DNA from: Arthrobacter woluwensis
GTDB taxonomy: Bacteria; Actinomycetota; Actinomycetes; Actinomycetales; Micrococcaceae
Length of the DNA stretch: 64,000 bases
Assembly (NCBI RefSeq): GCF_030816155.1
Contig: NZ_JAUSXR010000001.1
Coordinates: forward strand, 1,116,001 to 1,180,000
Reading direction: 5' to 3'
Positions 44,958 through 52,945 of this stretch are shown in pieces. Every line of letters starts with the position of its first letter. The stretch's first letter is position 1. Both the position numbers and the translations under genes were made by a program. Below the pieces are notes generated by a model. It had not been told where the DNA came from, ran no database searches, and was given only the letters and a program-made list of their open reading frames with translations.

Positions 44958-45674
44958 TCACACGCTGCGGTACTCGTTCTCCGGCCGTCCGGGCGTGCCG
45001 TAGCGCGGGGTGCTGCGCAGCACTCCGGCGCCCACCAGATGCTCGAGGTAGCGCCGGGCGGTCACCCGCGAAAGGTTCGCCTGCTCGGCGAGTTCGGCCG
45101 CGGAGAGCGGGTGCGGCGCCGAGGTGACGAGTTCGCGGACGGCGGCGAGCGTCGTCGTCGAGATGCCCTTCGGCAGCGGAAGCTCCACCGGCGCGCGCAG
45201 GGTGGCGAAGGCCTGGTCCACGGCGCTCTGGTCCACCGGGGCAGGGGAGGAATCCTCGGTCTCCGCCCCGGGCGATCCGAGGGTCTCACGGAAGGCGCGG
45301 TAGTTCTCGAGCTTCTCCGCGAAAGTGGCGTAGGTGAACGGCTTGATGAGGTACTGCACGACGCCGGTCGCGATGGCTCCGCGGACCACGGCGAGTTCCC
45401 GCACGGCCGTGATGGCGATGATGTCCGTCAGGAGGCCCGCGCTCCGCATCCGGCGGGCGACGTCCAGGCCGTGCAGATCCGGCAGGTTCATGTCCAGGAG
45501 GACCAGGTCCACGGTCTCACCGCGATCGCGGGCCTGGGCGAGTGCCTTGAGGGCCTCCTGTCCGCCGGAGGCGCTTCCGGCGTGTTCGAAGCCCTCCAGA
45601 CGATCCAGGTACGCGGCATGCGCTTCCCGTGCGATCGCCTCGTCCTCCACGACGAGGACCCGGATGGGTTTCAT
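44958..45674 (-). CDS. response regulator, CitB/DcuR type
   Basis: 238 residues. Receiver domain with acidic pair Glu10/Asp11, phosphorylation Asp61 in DLVLLDMNLPDLHG, and Lys in YLIKPFTYATFAEKL. The C-terminal helix-turn-helix (LSAAELAEQANLSRVTARRY) is the CitB/DcuR type. Paired by a 4-base overlap with the sensor kinase gene; divergent dctA is the probable target. Confidence 0.93.
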   Translation of the reverse strand: MKPIRVLVVEDEAIAREAHAAYLDRLEGFEHAGSASGGQEALKALAQARDRGETVDLVLLDMNLPDLHGLDVARRMRSAGLLTDIIAITAVRELAVVRGAIATGVVQYLIKPFTYATFAEKLENYRAFRETLGSPGAETEDSSPAPVDQSAVDQAFATLRAPVELPLPKGISTTTLAAVRELVTSAPHPLSAAELAEQANLSRVTARRYLEHLVGAGVLRSTPRYGTPGRPENEYRSV

Positions 45675-47359
45675 GACTCTCCTTCGGGGTGTGCTGCCGG
45701 TCCGCCTTCCAGCGGCAAGGTGACGACGAAGTGGGCCCCGGGCAGTTCCCCCGGCTCCCGTGGCGCGGAAACGGACGACGGCGCGTGGCCGGCTTCCACG
45801 TCCAGTGTCCCACCCAGCCTGCGCACCGTCTGCCGCACGAGCGCCAGCCCCACCCCGCGGCCGTGCCGGCTCGCCTTGGTGGAGTACCCGAACTCGAAGG
45901 CCCGCTCGAGCTGCCCTTCGCCGAGTCCCGCGCCCGAATCCTGGACCGAGAACGCCACGGAACCGTCGTCCGCGGTGATGCCGAGACGCACCAGCCGGGG
46001 TGCTTCGGCGGCGGCCGCGGCGTCGATGGCGTTGTCCAGGAGATTGCCGAGGATGGTCACCAGATCCTGCACCGGGATGTCCAGCACCGCGGGGGTGGAG
46101 CCGCCGTGCAGTTCCAGGAGGACGCCGCGTTCGTGGGCTTCCGCGGACTTGCCCATGACCAGTGCGGCCAGGACCGGCTCGTCCACGGAGCCCAGCAGGT
46201 CATCGGCGAGTCGCTGGCCCAGCTCGAGGTCCCGGGTGGCGAGTTCCAGCGCCTCGGGGGTCCGTCCCAGTTCCATGAGCGAGACCATGAGGTGCAGGCG
46301 GTTGGCGTGTTCGTGGGTCTGGGCGCGGAGCGCGTCGGAGAGGGTCCGTGTGGTGGCCAGCTCGGAGCCGAGGGATTCGATCTCCGTCCGGTCGCGCAGC
46401 GTGGCGACCGTTCCGAGACGCCGCGGCCTCGACCTCGACCCCGCGTCCTGCTCCACGGCCGCCTGCTGATTGACCACCAGGAGGCGGGGTCCGGCGAGGT
46501 GGACCTCGTCCAGCGCCTCACGCCCGGAGGTGAAGAGCTCCCGCAGGCTGGGTTCCAGGGGGAGGTCCGCCACGGTCGGCGCCGCGGTGGCGCCCGGGGA
46601 ACCGGGGGAGTCGAGGCCCAGGAGCTCGGCCGCCTGGTCGTTGTAGATCACCACCCGGCCGCGGGTGTCCACGAGGACCACGCCCTCGCGGACCGAGTGC
46701 AGCACGGATTCGTAATAGGCGAACAACTGAGCCAGTTGCTCCGCGCCCCAGCCGTGCGTGACCCGGCGCAGGTACCGGCCGAGCAGCCAGGCCACGAGCG
46801 CGCCGCCCGTCACGAGGGCCGCCGCCAGGCCGAGGATCGCCAGAAGCCGCCAGGTGATGCCGGCGTCGACATTCTGCACGGTGACGCCCGCGGACACGAG
46901 AGCGACCACTTTTCCGGACGGGTTCTTCACCGGGACGATCGTCCGGACGGAGGCGCCCAGGGTGCCGGTGTAGGTCTCGGTGAAGTCCTGGCCTCGCAGC
47001 GCCGGTTCGACCGTGCCCAGGTACTTCTTGCCGATCTCTGCCGGATTCGCGTGCGTCCAGCGGGTGGTGTCCGGGCTCATGATCGTCAGGAAGTCCACGT
47101 GCCCGCGCCGCATGACCGCCTCGGCGTACGGCTGGAGGGCCGCGGACGGCTCGGGCGAGACGGCGGCCTGCACCACGAAGGGGTTGGCGGCCACTGTGGC
47201 GGCCACGCTCTGGGTGCGCTGCCCGGCGTCGTCGTAGCTGCGCGTGCGGATGTCGACGGCGGCGAAGGCGCTCGCGGCGATGGCGGCCGTCAGCACGAGG
47301 AGCAGGTTCGCCACGAAGAGACGCCGGGCGATGCTCCAGCGCCCCATGAGGTCCTTCAC
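45671..47359 (-). CDS. sensor histidine kinase, CitA/DcuS type
   Basis: 562 residues. Two membrane helices (RLFVANLLLVLTAAIAASAF near residue 13 and LLAILGLAAALVTGGALVAW near 172) flank a periplasmic PASp/sCache domain; a cytoplasmic PAS domain (VLVDTRGRVVIYNDQAAELL) follows. The H box is QTHEHANRLHLMVSLMELG, N box NLLDNAIDAA, G boxes VQDSGAGLGEG and GRGVGLALVRQ. Senses an outside C4-dicarboxylate or citrate. GTG at 47359 is chosen because ggaggag lies 8 bases before it; an ATG at 47347 is possible. Confidence 0.93.
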   Translation of the reverse strand: MKDLMGRWSIARRLFVANLLLVLTAAIAASAFAAVDIRTRSYDDAGQRTQSVAATVAANPFVVQAAVSPEPSAALQPYAEAVMRRGHVDFLTIMSPDTTRWTHANPAEIGKKYLGTVEPALRGQDFTETYTGTLGASVRTIVPVKNPSGKVVALVSAGVTVQNVDAGITWRLLAILGLAAALVTGGALVAWLLGRYLRRVTHGWGAEQLAQLFAYYESVLHSVREGVVLVDTRGRVVIYNDQAAELLGLDSPGSPGATAAPTVADLPLEPSLRELFTSGREALDEVHLAGPRLLVVNQQAAVEQDAGSRSRPRRLGTVATLRDRTEIESLGSELATTRTLSDALRAQTHEHANRLHLMVSLMELGRTPEALELATRDLELGQRLADDLLGSVDEPVLAALVMGKSAEAHERGVLLELHGGSTPAVLDIPVQDLVTILGNLLDNAIDAAAAAEAPRLVRLGITADDGSVAFSVQDSGAGLGEGQLERAFEFGYSTKASRHGRGVGLALVRQTVRRLGGTLDVEAGHAPSSVSAPREPGELPGAHFVVTLPLEGGPAAHPEGES

Positions 47360-47457
47360 GGTTTCGTCTCCTCCGTGTCCGGTGAGCGCCGGGCGGCGCC
47401 GTCGCCTGATGTCGTGCCTGGGTCCGTGGTCTCCCCGCGACCAATATGACCGCAAGA

Positions 47458-47471
47458 GTGACCCAGGTCAC
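47458..47471. promoter_or_regulatory. candidate CRP/GlxR-type operator upstream of dctA
   Basis: GTGACCCAGGTCAC matches GTGA-N6-TCAC, the core of the actinobacterial cAMP-receptor site TGTGA-N6-TCACA (8 of 10 positions). It lies 71 bases before the dctA ATG and in the interval shared with the divergent kinase gene. Confidence 0.45.
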
Positions 47472-47541
47472 GCCCCCGGCCACCATGGTCCCACGAGGTG
47501 CGGTCAGTCAGGCCGCGCGAACGACTCCCAAGGAGCAACGA

Positions 47542-48894
47542 ATGTCCTTGCAGCATCAGGCGCCAATGGCGGCGCCCGCGCGCGGCAAACGTCTTGAATC
47601 ATCCCACTACCTGTACATCGCTGTCATCGTCGCGGTGGTGCTCGGAGCCGTGGTGGGCATCATGTTCCCCGAGGTGGGGAAGTCCCTGAAGCCTCTGGGC
47701 GACGGGTTCATCAAGCTCATCAAGATGATGATCGCCCCGGTGATCTTCTGCACCATCGTCCTCGGCATCGGTTCGATCGCCAAGGCGGCCACGGTGGGCA
47801 AGGTGGGCGGTCTCGCCCTCCTGTACTTCGTGATCATGTCCACGTTCGCGCTGGCCATCGGCCTCGTGGTGGGCAACCTCATCCACCCGGGCGAGGGCCT
47901 CAAGCTCACCCCGTACGACCCCAACAAGAAGGCGGCCACGGACAGCACCGTGGACTTCCTGCTCGGGATCATCCCGGGGGACATCCCCGTGCTGCCGACC
48001 CTGCTGGTCGCCATCCTGGTGGGCTTCGCCGTCCAGAAGATGGGCGCGCAGGGGACCCCGATCCTCAACGCGATCGGTCACGCCCAGAAGCTCGTGTTCC
48101 GCATCCTGGTCATGATCATGTGGCTCGCTCCTGTGGGCGCGTTCGGGGCCATCGCCGCCGTCGTCGGCGCGACCGGTGTGAAGGCGATCGTCAGCATGCT
48201 GACGCTCATGGTGGCGTTCTACCTGACGTGCATCCTCTTCATCGTCCTGGTGCTGGGCTCGCTCCTGCGGGTGGTGTCCGGCGTCAACATCTTCAGCCTC
48301 ATGAAGTACCTGGGCCGCGAGTATCTGCTCATCTTCTCCACCTCCTCCTCGGAGGCCGCCCTGCCGCGGCTGATCGCCAAAATGGAACACCTGGGCGTGT
48401 CCAAACCGGTGGTGGGCGTCACCGTTCCCACGGGCTACTCCTTCAACCTGGACGGCACGGCCATCTACCTGACCATGGCCTCCCTGTTCGTCGCCAACGC
48501 CATGAACATGCCGCTGAACCTGGGGGAGCAGATCTCCCTGCTGGTCTTCATGATCATCGCGTCCAAGGGCGCCGCAGGCGTCACGGGCGCCGGTCTGGCG
48601 ACGCTGGCCGCGGGCCTGCAGGCGCACCGGCCGGAACTGCTGGGCGGGGTCGGCATCATCGTCGGCATCGACCGGTTCATGTCGGAGGCGCGTGCCCTGA
48701 CGAACTTCACGGGCAACGCCGTGGCCACCGTGCTGATCGGGACCTGGGTGAAGGAGGTCGACACCGCTCAGGTGCGCTCCGTGCTGGCGGGGGAGCGGCC
48801 GTTCGACGAGTCCTCGATGCTCGCGGACAGCCATGGTCCGTCCGCTCCGGCGGGGGCCTCCACGGGTGCGGGGGCGGCTCCGGTCCCGGCCTAA
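47542..48894 (+). CDS. dctA: C4-dicarboxylate:cation symporter DctA
   Basis: 450 residues, DAACS (glutamate/dicarboxylate symporter) family. Eight helices plus two re-entrant loops are expected. Key motifs: the serine-rich loop FSTSSSEAALPRLIAKMEHL, and GYSFNLDGTAIYLTMASLFV in the substrate/cation site. Imports succinate, fumarate or malate, which the divergent CitA/CitB-like system would sense. ATG at 47542 after aaggag. Confidence 0.94.
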   Translation: MSLQHQAPMAAPARGKRLESSHYLYIAVIVAVVLGAVVGIMFPEVGKSLKPLGDGFIKLIKMMIAPVIFCTIVLGIGSIAKAATVGKVGGLALLYFVIMSTFALAIGLVVGNLIHPGEGLKLTPYDPNKKAATDSTVDFLLGIIPGDIPVLPTLLVAILVGFAVQKMGAQGTPILNAIGHAQKLVFRILVMIMWLAPVGAFGAIAAVVGATGVKAIVSMLTLMVAFYLTCILFIVLVLGSLLRVVSGVNIFSLMKYLGREYLLIFSTSSSEAALPRLIAKMEHLGVSKPVVGVTVPTGYSFNLDGTAIYLTMASLFVANAMNMPLNLGEQISLLVFMIIASKGAAGVTGAGLATLAAGLQAHRPELLGGVGIIVGIDRFMSEARALTNFTGNAVATVLIGTWVKEVDTAQVRSVLAGERPFDESSMLADSHGPSAPAGASTGAGAAPVPA

Positions 48895-48921
48895 CCTTGA
48901 CCCTCTACTTGAGGGTCAAGG
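48895..48921 (+). terminator. terminator after dctA
   Basis: A perfect 11-bp stem, ccttgaccctc / gagggtcaagg, with a 5-base loop starts at the base after the dctA stop codon. Confidence 0.75.
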
Positions 48922-49023
48922 CTCACGGAGGCGACTTTGTCAACATCCCCAGCCAGCGTGTCGTAGCCGTTAGGGTGGAGGTCAGGCAAGAGTCATCGCA
49001 ATGCAGGAAGAGTGGATCATCAC

Positions 49024-49914
49024 GTGAGCAGCGAGCAGGGTACGACCGCGCTGGGTACCACCGAGGAAGATGTCAGGCTCGGCCCCACCGGCCGCCCCTG
49101 GCGGGAGTTCCCCACCCCAGCGCCCCTGGAATCGCACGGTCCCGCCCGGGTCATCGCCATGGTGAACCAGAAGGGCGGCGTGGGTAAGACCACCTCCACC
49201 ATCAACCTGGCCGCGGCGCTCGCCGAATACGGGCGCCGCGTCCTGTTGGTGGACTTCGATCCGCAGGGCGCCCTGTCCGCCGGTTTCGGCGCCAACCCGC
49301 ACGAGCTGGACCTCACGGTCTACAACGTGCTGATGGACCGCAAGGTGGACATCCGGGACGCCATCCACGCCACCGGCGTGGAAGGCGTGGACCTGCTCCC
49401 CGCCAACATCGACCTCTCCGCCGCCGAGGTGCAGCTGGTCAACGAAGTGGCTCGCGAGCAGGTCCTCGCCAGCGCCCTGCGCAAGGTCGAGGACGACTAC
49501 GACGTGGTCCTCATCGACTGCCAGCCGTCCCTGGGTCTCCTCACGGTCAACGCGCTGACCGCGGCACACGGCGTCATCATCCCGCTGATCTGCGAGTTCT
49601 TCGCGCTCCGCGCCGTGGCGCTGCTCGTGGAGACCATCGAGAAGGTCCAGGACCGCCTCAACCCGCGGCTGCAGGTGGACGGCGTGCTCGCCACCATGTA
49701 CGACGCCCGCACCCTTCACAGCCGCGAGGTCATCACGCGCCTGGTCGAGGCGTTCGGGGACAAGGTCTTCGAGACCGTCATCAAGCGCACCATCAAGTTC
49801 GCGGACGCCACGGTGGCCGCCGAACCCATCACGCAGTACGCCAGCAACCACCCGGGCGCCGAGGCGTACCGCCAGCTGGCCAAGGAACTCATCGAGCGCG
49901 GCGGTGCTCCGTAA
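49024..49914 (+). CDS. ParA family ATPase (Soj-like)
   Basis: 296 residues. Deviant Walker A in MVNQKGGVGKTTSTINLAAA, Walker A' VLLVDFDPQGALSAG and Walker B DVVLIDCQPSLGLLTVN. It sits directly upstream of scpA-scpB, the usual actinobacterial arrangement, and is distinct from the parA beside the origin. Role in chromosome organisation together with ScpAB is inferred. Start: GTG at 49024; an in-frame GTG at 49012 has aggaag only one base away, so 49024 is preferred but not certain. Confidence 0.92.
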   Translation: MSSEQGTTALGTTEEDVRLGPTGRPWREFPTPAPLESHGPARVIAMVNQKGGVGKTTSTINLAAALAEYGRRVLLVDFDPQGALSAGFGANPHELDLTVYNVLMDRKVDIRDAIHATGVEGVDLLPANIDLSAAEVQLVNEVAREQVLASALRKVEDDYDVVLIDCQPSLGLLTVNALTAAHGVIIPLICEFFALRAVALLVETIEKVQDRLNPRLQVDGVLATMYDARTLHSREVITRLVEAFGDKVFETVIKRTIKFADATVAAEPITQYASNHPGAEAYRQLAKELIERGGAP

Positions 49915-49922
49915 GCAGCGTC

Positions 49923-50900
49923 ATGCCCGCTGACCAGGTGAGCGGGCCGAAGCTCGACGACGCCGCCCCGCGCCTCCCGTCGGCGCAGGACGGCGGCGGT
50001 GGCGCCGTCGTCGTGGTCGCCGAAGAGGTCGGTGCCCAGGAGAGCGGCCAGGCCCAGGGTTTCCAGGTCCGCTTGGAGAACTTCTCCGGCCCGTTCGACC
50101 TGCTCCTGAGTCTGATCTCCAAGCGCGAGATGGACGTGACGGAGGTGGCCCTCGCGACCGTCACGGACGAGTTCATCGCGTACATCCGTGCGCTGCAGGA
50201 ACAGGGCGAGGACTGGGCCCTGGACGAGGCCAGTGAGTTCCTGGTCATCGCCGCCACGCTGCTCGACATCAAGGCCGCCCGGCTCCTGCCCGCGGGTGAG
50301 CTCGATCCCGAAGAGGACCTCGCCGCGCTGGAGGCCCGTGACCTGCTGTTCGCACGCCTGCTGCAGTACAAGGCGTTCAAGGAGGTCGCGTCCCAGCTGG
50401 GCGAGGAGCTCACCCAGGAGGCGCTGCGCTTCCCGCGGCTGGTCAGCCTTGAACCCCATTTCGCCGCGCTGCTGCCGGAGCTCGTGTGGAAGCACGGCCC
50501 CGATGACTTCGCGCAGCTCGCCGCCAAGGTCCTCGCGCCCAAGGACGAGACGATCCCTCAGGTGGGCGTCGACCACCTGCACAGCGCGCCCGTGAGCGTC
50601 CGCGAGCAGGCCGAGCTTCTTGCCCTGCGCCTGCAGGCGGAGCATCAGCTGAGTTTCCGGTCGCTCGTGGCGGACGCGCTCAACGCCCAGGTGGTGATCG
50701 CGAGATTCCTGGCTCTGCTGGAGCTGTTCCGGGACCGGGCCGTGGCGTTCGAACAGCTCGAAGCCCTGGCGGAGCTGACCGTCCGGTGGACGGGACATGA
50801 GCACGACGACGACGGTGCTCCGTTGCTCTCCGGTGGCTCCGATTTCGATGAACCGGCGGAGCCTGCCGCCGCCGAGGAAGGTGTCCACGATGAGCGATGA
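49923..50900 (+). CDS. scpA: segregation and condensation protein A
   Basis: 325 residues. Kleisin subunit of the SMC condensin. The conserved N-terminal block FQVRLENFSGPFDLLLSLIS and EMDVTEVALATVTDEFIAYI, then LDEASEFLVIAATLLDIKAARLLP (split here), are clear; a winged helix ends the protein. The first 45 residues are a variable extension. Overlaps scpB by 11 bases. Confidence 0.95.
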   Translation: MPADQVSGPKLDDAAPRLPSAQDGGGGAVVVVAEEVGAQESGQAQGFQVRLENFSGPFDLLLSLISKREMDVTEVALATVTDEFIAYIRALQEQGEDWALDEASEFLVIAATLLDIKAARLLPAGELDPEEDLAALEARDLLFARLLQYKAFKEVASQLGEELTQEALRFPRLVSLEPHFAALLPELVWKHGPDDFAQLAAKVLAPKDETIPQVGVDHLHSAPVSVREQAELLALRLQAEHQLSFRSLVADALNAQVVIARFLALLELFRDRAVAFEQLEALAELTVRWTGHEHDDDGAPLLSGGSDFDEPAEPAAAEEGVHDER

Positions 50901-51459
50901 CGACGGACTGCTGTCCGCGCTGGAGGCGGTCCTCATGGTGGTGGACGAGCCTGTGAGCGCGGTGCAGCTCGCCTCCGCGCTGGAGATCCCCGAGGAGGAG
51001 GTCGAGGCCGGACTGCAGGCGCTTCGTGCCGAGTACGACGGCGCGGTGCCCGGCGCCCGCATGCGAGGCTTCGAGCTGCGAAACCTCGCCGGTGGCTGGC
51101 GCATCTACTCGCGGCCGTTGCATGCCGAGGCCGTGCAGCGCTTCGTGATGGACGGCCAGACCGCACGGCTGACGCAGGCCGCGCTCGAGACCCTGGCCGT
51201 AGTGGCGTACCGGCAGCCGGTGTCGCGGGCGAGGGTGTCCGCGATCCGTGGCGTCAACGTCGACTCGGTGATGAAGACCCTGGTCCAGCGCGGCCTCGTG
51301 GAGGACTGCGGCACCGACCCGGAGTCCGGAGCCATCCAGTACCGCACGACGGCGTACTTCCTGGAGCGCCTCGGCGTGAAGGACCTGTCCGAGCTACCGG
51401 CGATCTCGCCCTACCTCCCGGGCCTGGACGAGTCGACGGCGTTCTACCCGGGGTTGTAG
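50890..51459 (+). CDS. scpB: segregation and condensation protein B
   Basis: 189 residues, two winged helices: LLSALEAVLMVVDEPVSAVQ at the start, then QAALETLAVVAYRQPVSRAR and VSAIRGVNVDSVMKTLVQRG, the ScpB hallmark. Partner of ScpA. ATG at 50890 inside the end of scpA. Confidence 0.95.
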   Translation: MSDDDGLLSALEAVLMVVDEPVSAVQLASALEIPEEEVEAGLQALRAEYDGAVPGARMRGFELRNLAGGWRIYSRPLHAEAVQRFVMDGQTARLTQAALETLAVVAYRQPVSRARVSAIRGVNVDSVMKTLVQRGLVEDCGTDPESGAIQYRTTAYFLERLGVKDLSELPAISPYLPGLDESTAFYPGL

Positions 51460-51559
51460 GGGTACTCCGGGCCGCGGTGCCCGGCCCCTCCCGGTGCTTC
51501 GCCCTCCCGACCCCTCGCCCTCCCGACCCCTCGCCCTACACACCGCCTTGCCCAACCAG

Positions 51560-51626
51560 CGAAACAGTGAGTTTCCGCTGAAACAGTGTGTTGTGCTCAC
51601 TGTTTCAGCGGAAACTCACTGTTTCG
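51560..51626. repeat. 29-bp perfect palindrome containing four GAAACAGTG half-sites
   Basis: Left arm 51560-51588 and right arm 51598-51626 are exact reverse complements around a 9-base loop. Each arm holds GAAACAGTG twice, 20 bases apart. It lies 100 bases after scpB and may end scpB transcription, but it is far longer than needed. Just before it (51490-51535) ccctcccgacccctcg is tandemly repeated. Confidence 0.9.
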
Positions 51627-51719
51627 GCGAGGCCTCACCCACACCGTCCCGTGACCAGACCATCCACATACATGCAGAAGTGGACCACCGGGACTCGGGA
51701 CCAGCGCACCGTGGTCGGT

Positions 51720-52671
51720 ATGAAATCTCTACATCATCGGCTCGATCCAGATGAAGTCCTCTGGACATCCGCCGAACTCGACCTGCTGGGCGTCCGGCAT
51801 GCTCAACGAAGCCGCCTCGTGGAATCGGGTGTTCTCGTCCGGGTCCAGAGGGGCGCTTACGCTCGACGGGAACACGCTGTCGGCCTCCCAACGTCGGGTC
51901 GCGCCGAGTTGCGGTTGCGGGCTCATCAGAAAGTCCACGCGCGACGCCGGAACCGGGCTTTCGTGTACAGCCACACCTCCGCCGCCCGCCCTGCACGGTT
52001 GCCAGCTGTGGCGTGCTGACGAGCAGGTCCACGCCACCTGTCGGACCAGGACGTCGACGCGCCGACTCGGTCCATCGACCGTGCTCCATCATCTTCCGGT
52101 GCTTCCCGACGAAATCTGTTCCTTCGGGGCCAGCGAAGGCACTTCGTTGGAGCGGACCGTCGTCGACTGCTGCCGGATCCTGGATCTTGAAGGCTGCGTC
52201 GTACTCATGGACCAGGCGCTGCGCGCGGGCGCGGACCGCACGGTGCTGGAGGGGTACGTCAAGCGGATGACCGGCCACCGGGGTGTGGTGAACCTGCGTC
52301 GTGCCCTCGAACTGGGTGATCCGCGGAGCGAGTCGATGGGGGAGACCCGGACGAGATTCCTGCTGTGGTTCGAGAACATCGCGATGCCGGTCTCCCAGTT
52401 CCCCGTCATGACGGATCGCGGCCTCAGACGCCTGGACTTCGCGTGGCCGGACCTGAAGGTCGCGCTGGAGTTCGATGGCCGGGTGAAGTACTTCGGGAGC
52501 GTGCCGACGGACGAGGCGGTTTTCGATGAACGCGTCCGAGAGCGTCGGCTCATGGAAATGGGCTGGATCTTCGTCCGTCTGGATTGGAAGGACCTTGAAG
52601 ATCCGGCCGGTGTGAAACAGCGGATTCATGCAGCCTGGGCGAAGGCTCGGGCTCGGGTCGATGAGTCGTGA
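51720..52671 (+). pseudogene. AbiEi/DUF559-like protein (HTH plus PD-(D/E)XK nuclease-like domain), frameshifted
   Basis: Read across a frameshift this is about 316 residues. The N-terminal part (DPDEVLWTSAELDLLGVRHA, RSRLVESGVLVRVQRGAYAR) resembles AbiEi-type antitoxin winged helices; the C-terminal part (DRGLRRLDFAWPDLKVALEF then DGRVKYF and WIFVRLDWKDL) resembles DUF559/Vsr-like endonuclease folds, with the D...E-F-D-G pattern. The frame breaks in CCC at 51989-51991: one C fewer joins SHTSAAR to LHGCQLWRADEQ. Such single proteins are common in actinobacteria, function unclear. Real mutation or sequence error cannot be told. Confidence 0.78.
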
Positions 52672-52817
52672 CGATCTCTCGGCTCGGGTCCACTCCGCGA
52701 GTTCGTGGGTGTCGGTTGAGTTCGCGGACAAATCCCACGATTTCACCGTGAATCCACGAACTCGGCCATCCAGACCCCTGTAACCAACGTCTCCCTCGCT
52801 CCGGCGTGACCGTCCGG

Positions 52818-52846
52818 TAGACTGGTACAGGGCTTCGGCCCTCTTT
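52818..52846 (+). promoter_or_regulatory. -10 box and early UUCG hairpin upstream of rluB
   Basis: TAGACT (52818-52823) is a good -10 box, without a clear -35. Six bases later agggc-TTCG-gccct (52829-52842) followed by CTTTT forms a small hairpin with a stable tetraloop at the expected mRNA 5' end. It could protect the 5' end or act as an attenuator for the rluB leader (about 115 bases). Confidence 0.45.
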
Positions 52847-52945
52847 TCGGCATGCCACGAGGCTGCCAGGCGCTCCCCGGAACCGGTCCACCGGTACTAC
52901 GGGTCGAGCGCAGCATCAGGTGACACCACAATTTAAGGCCAGGTA

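Noticed and set aside
21546..49023. Transposase or IS remnants at the edges of the accessory block
   Set aside because: No transposase motif or terminal inverted repeat was found at either edge.
49001..49027. An 8-codon ATG frame just before parA as a regulatory leader peptide
   Set aside because: Too short and without features such as repeated amino-acid codons; probably chance.
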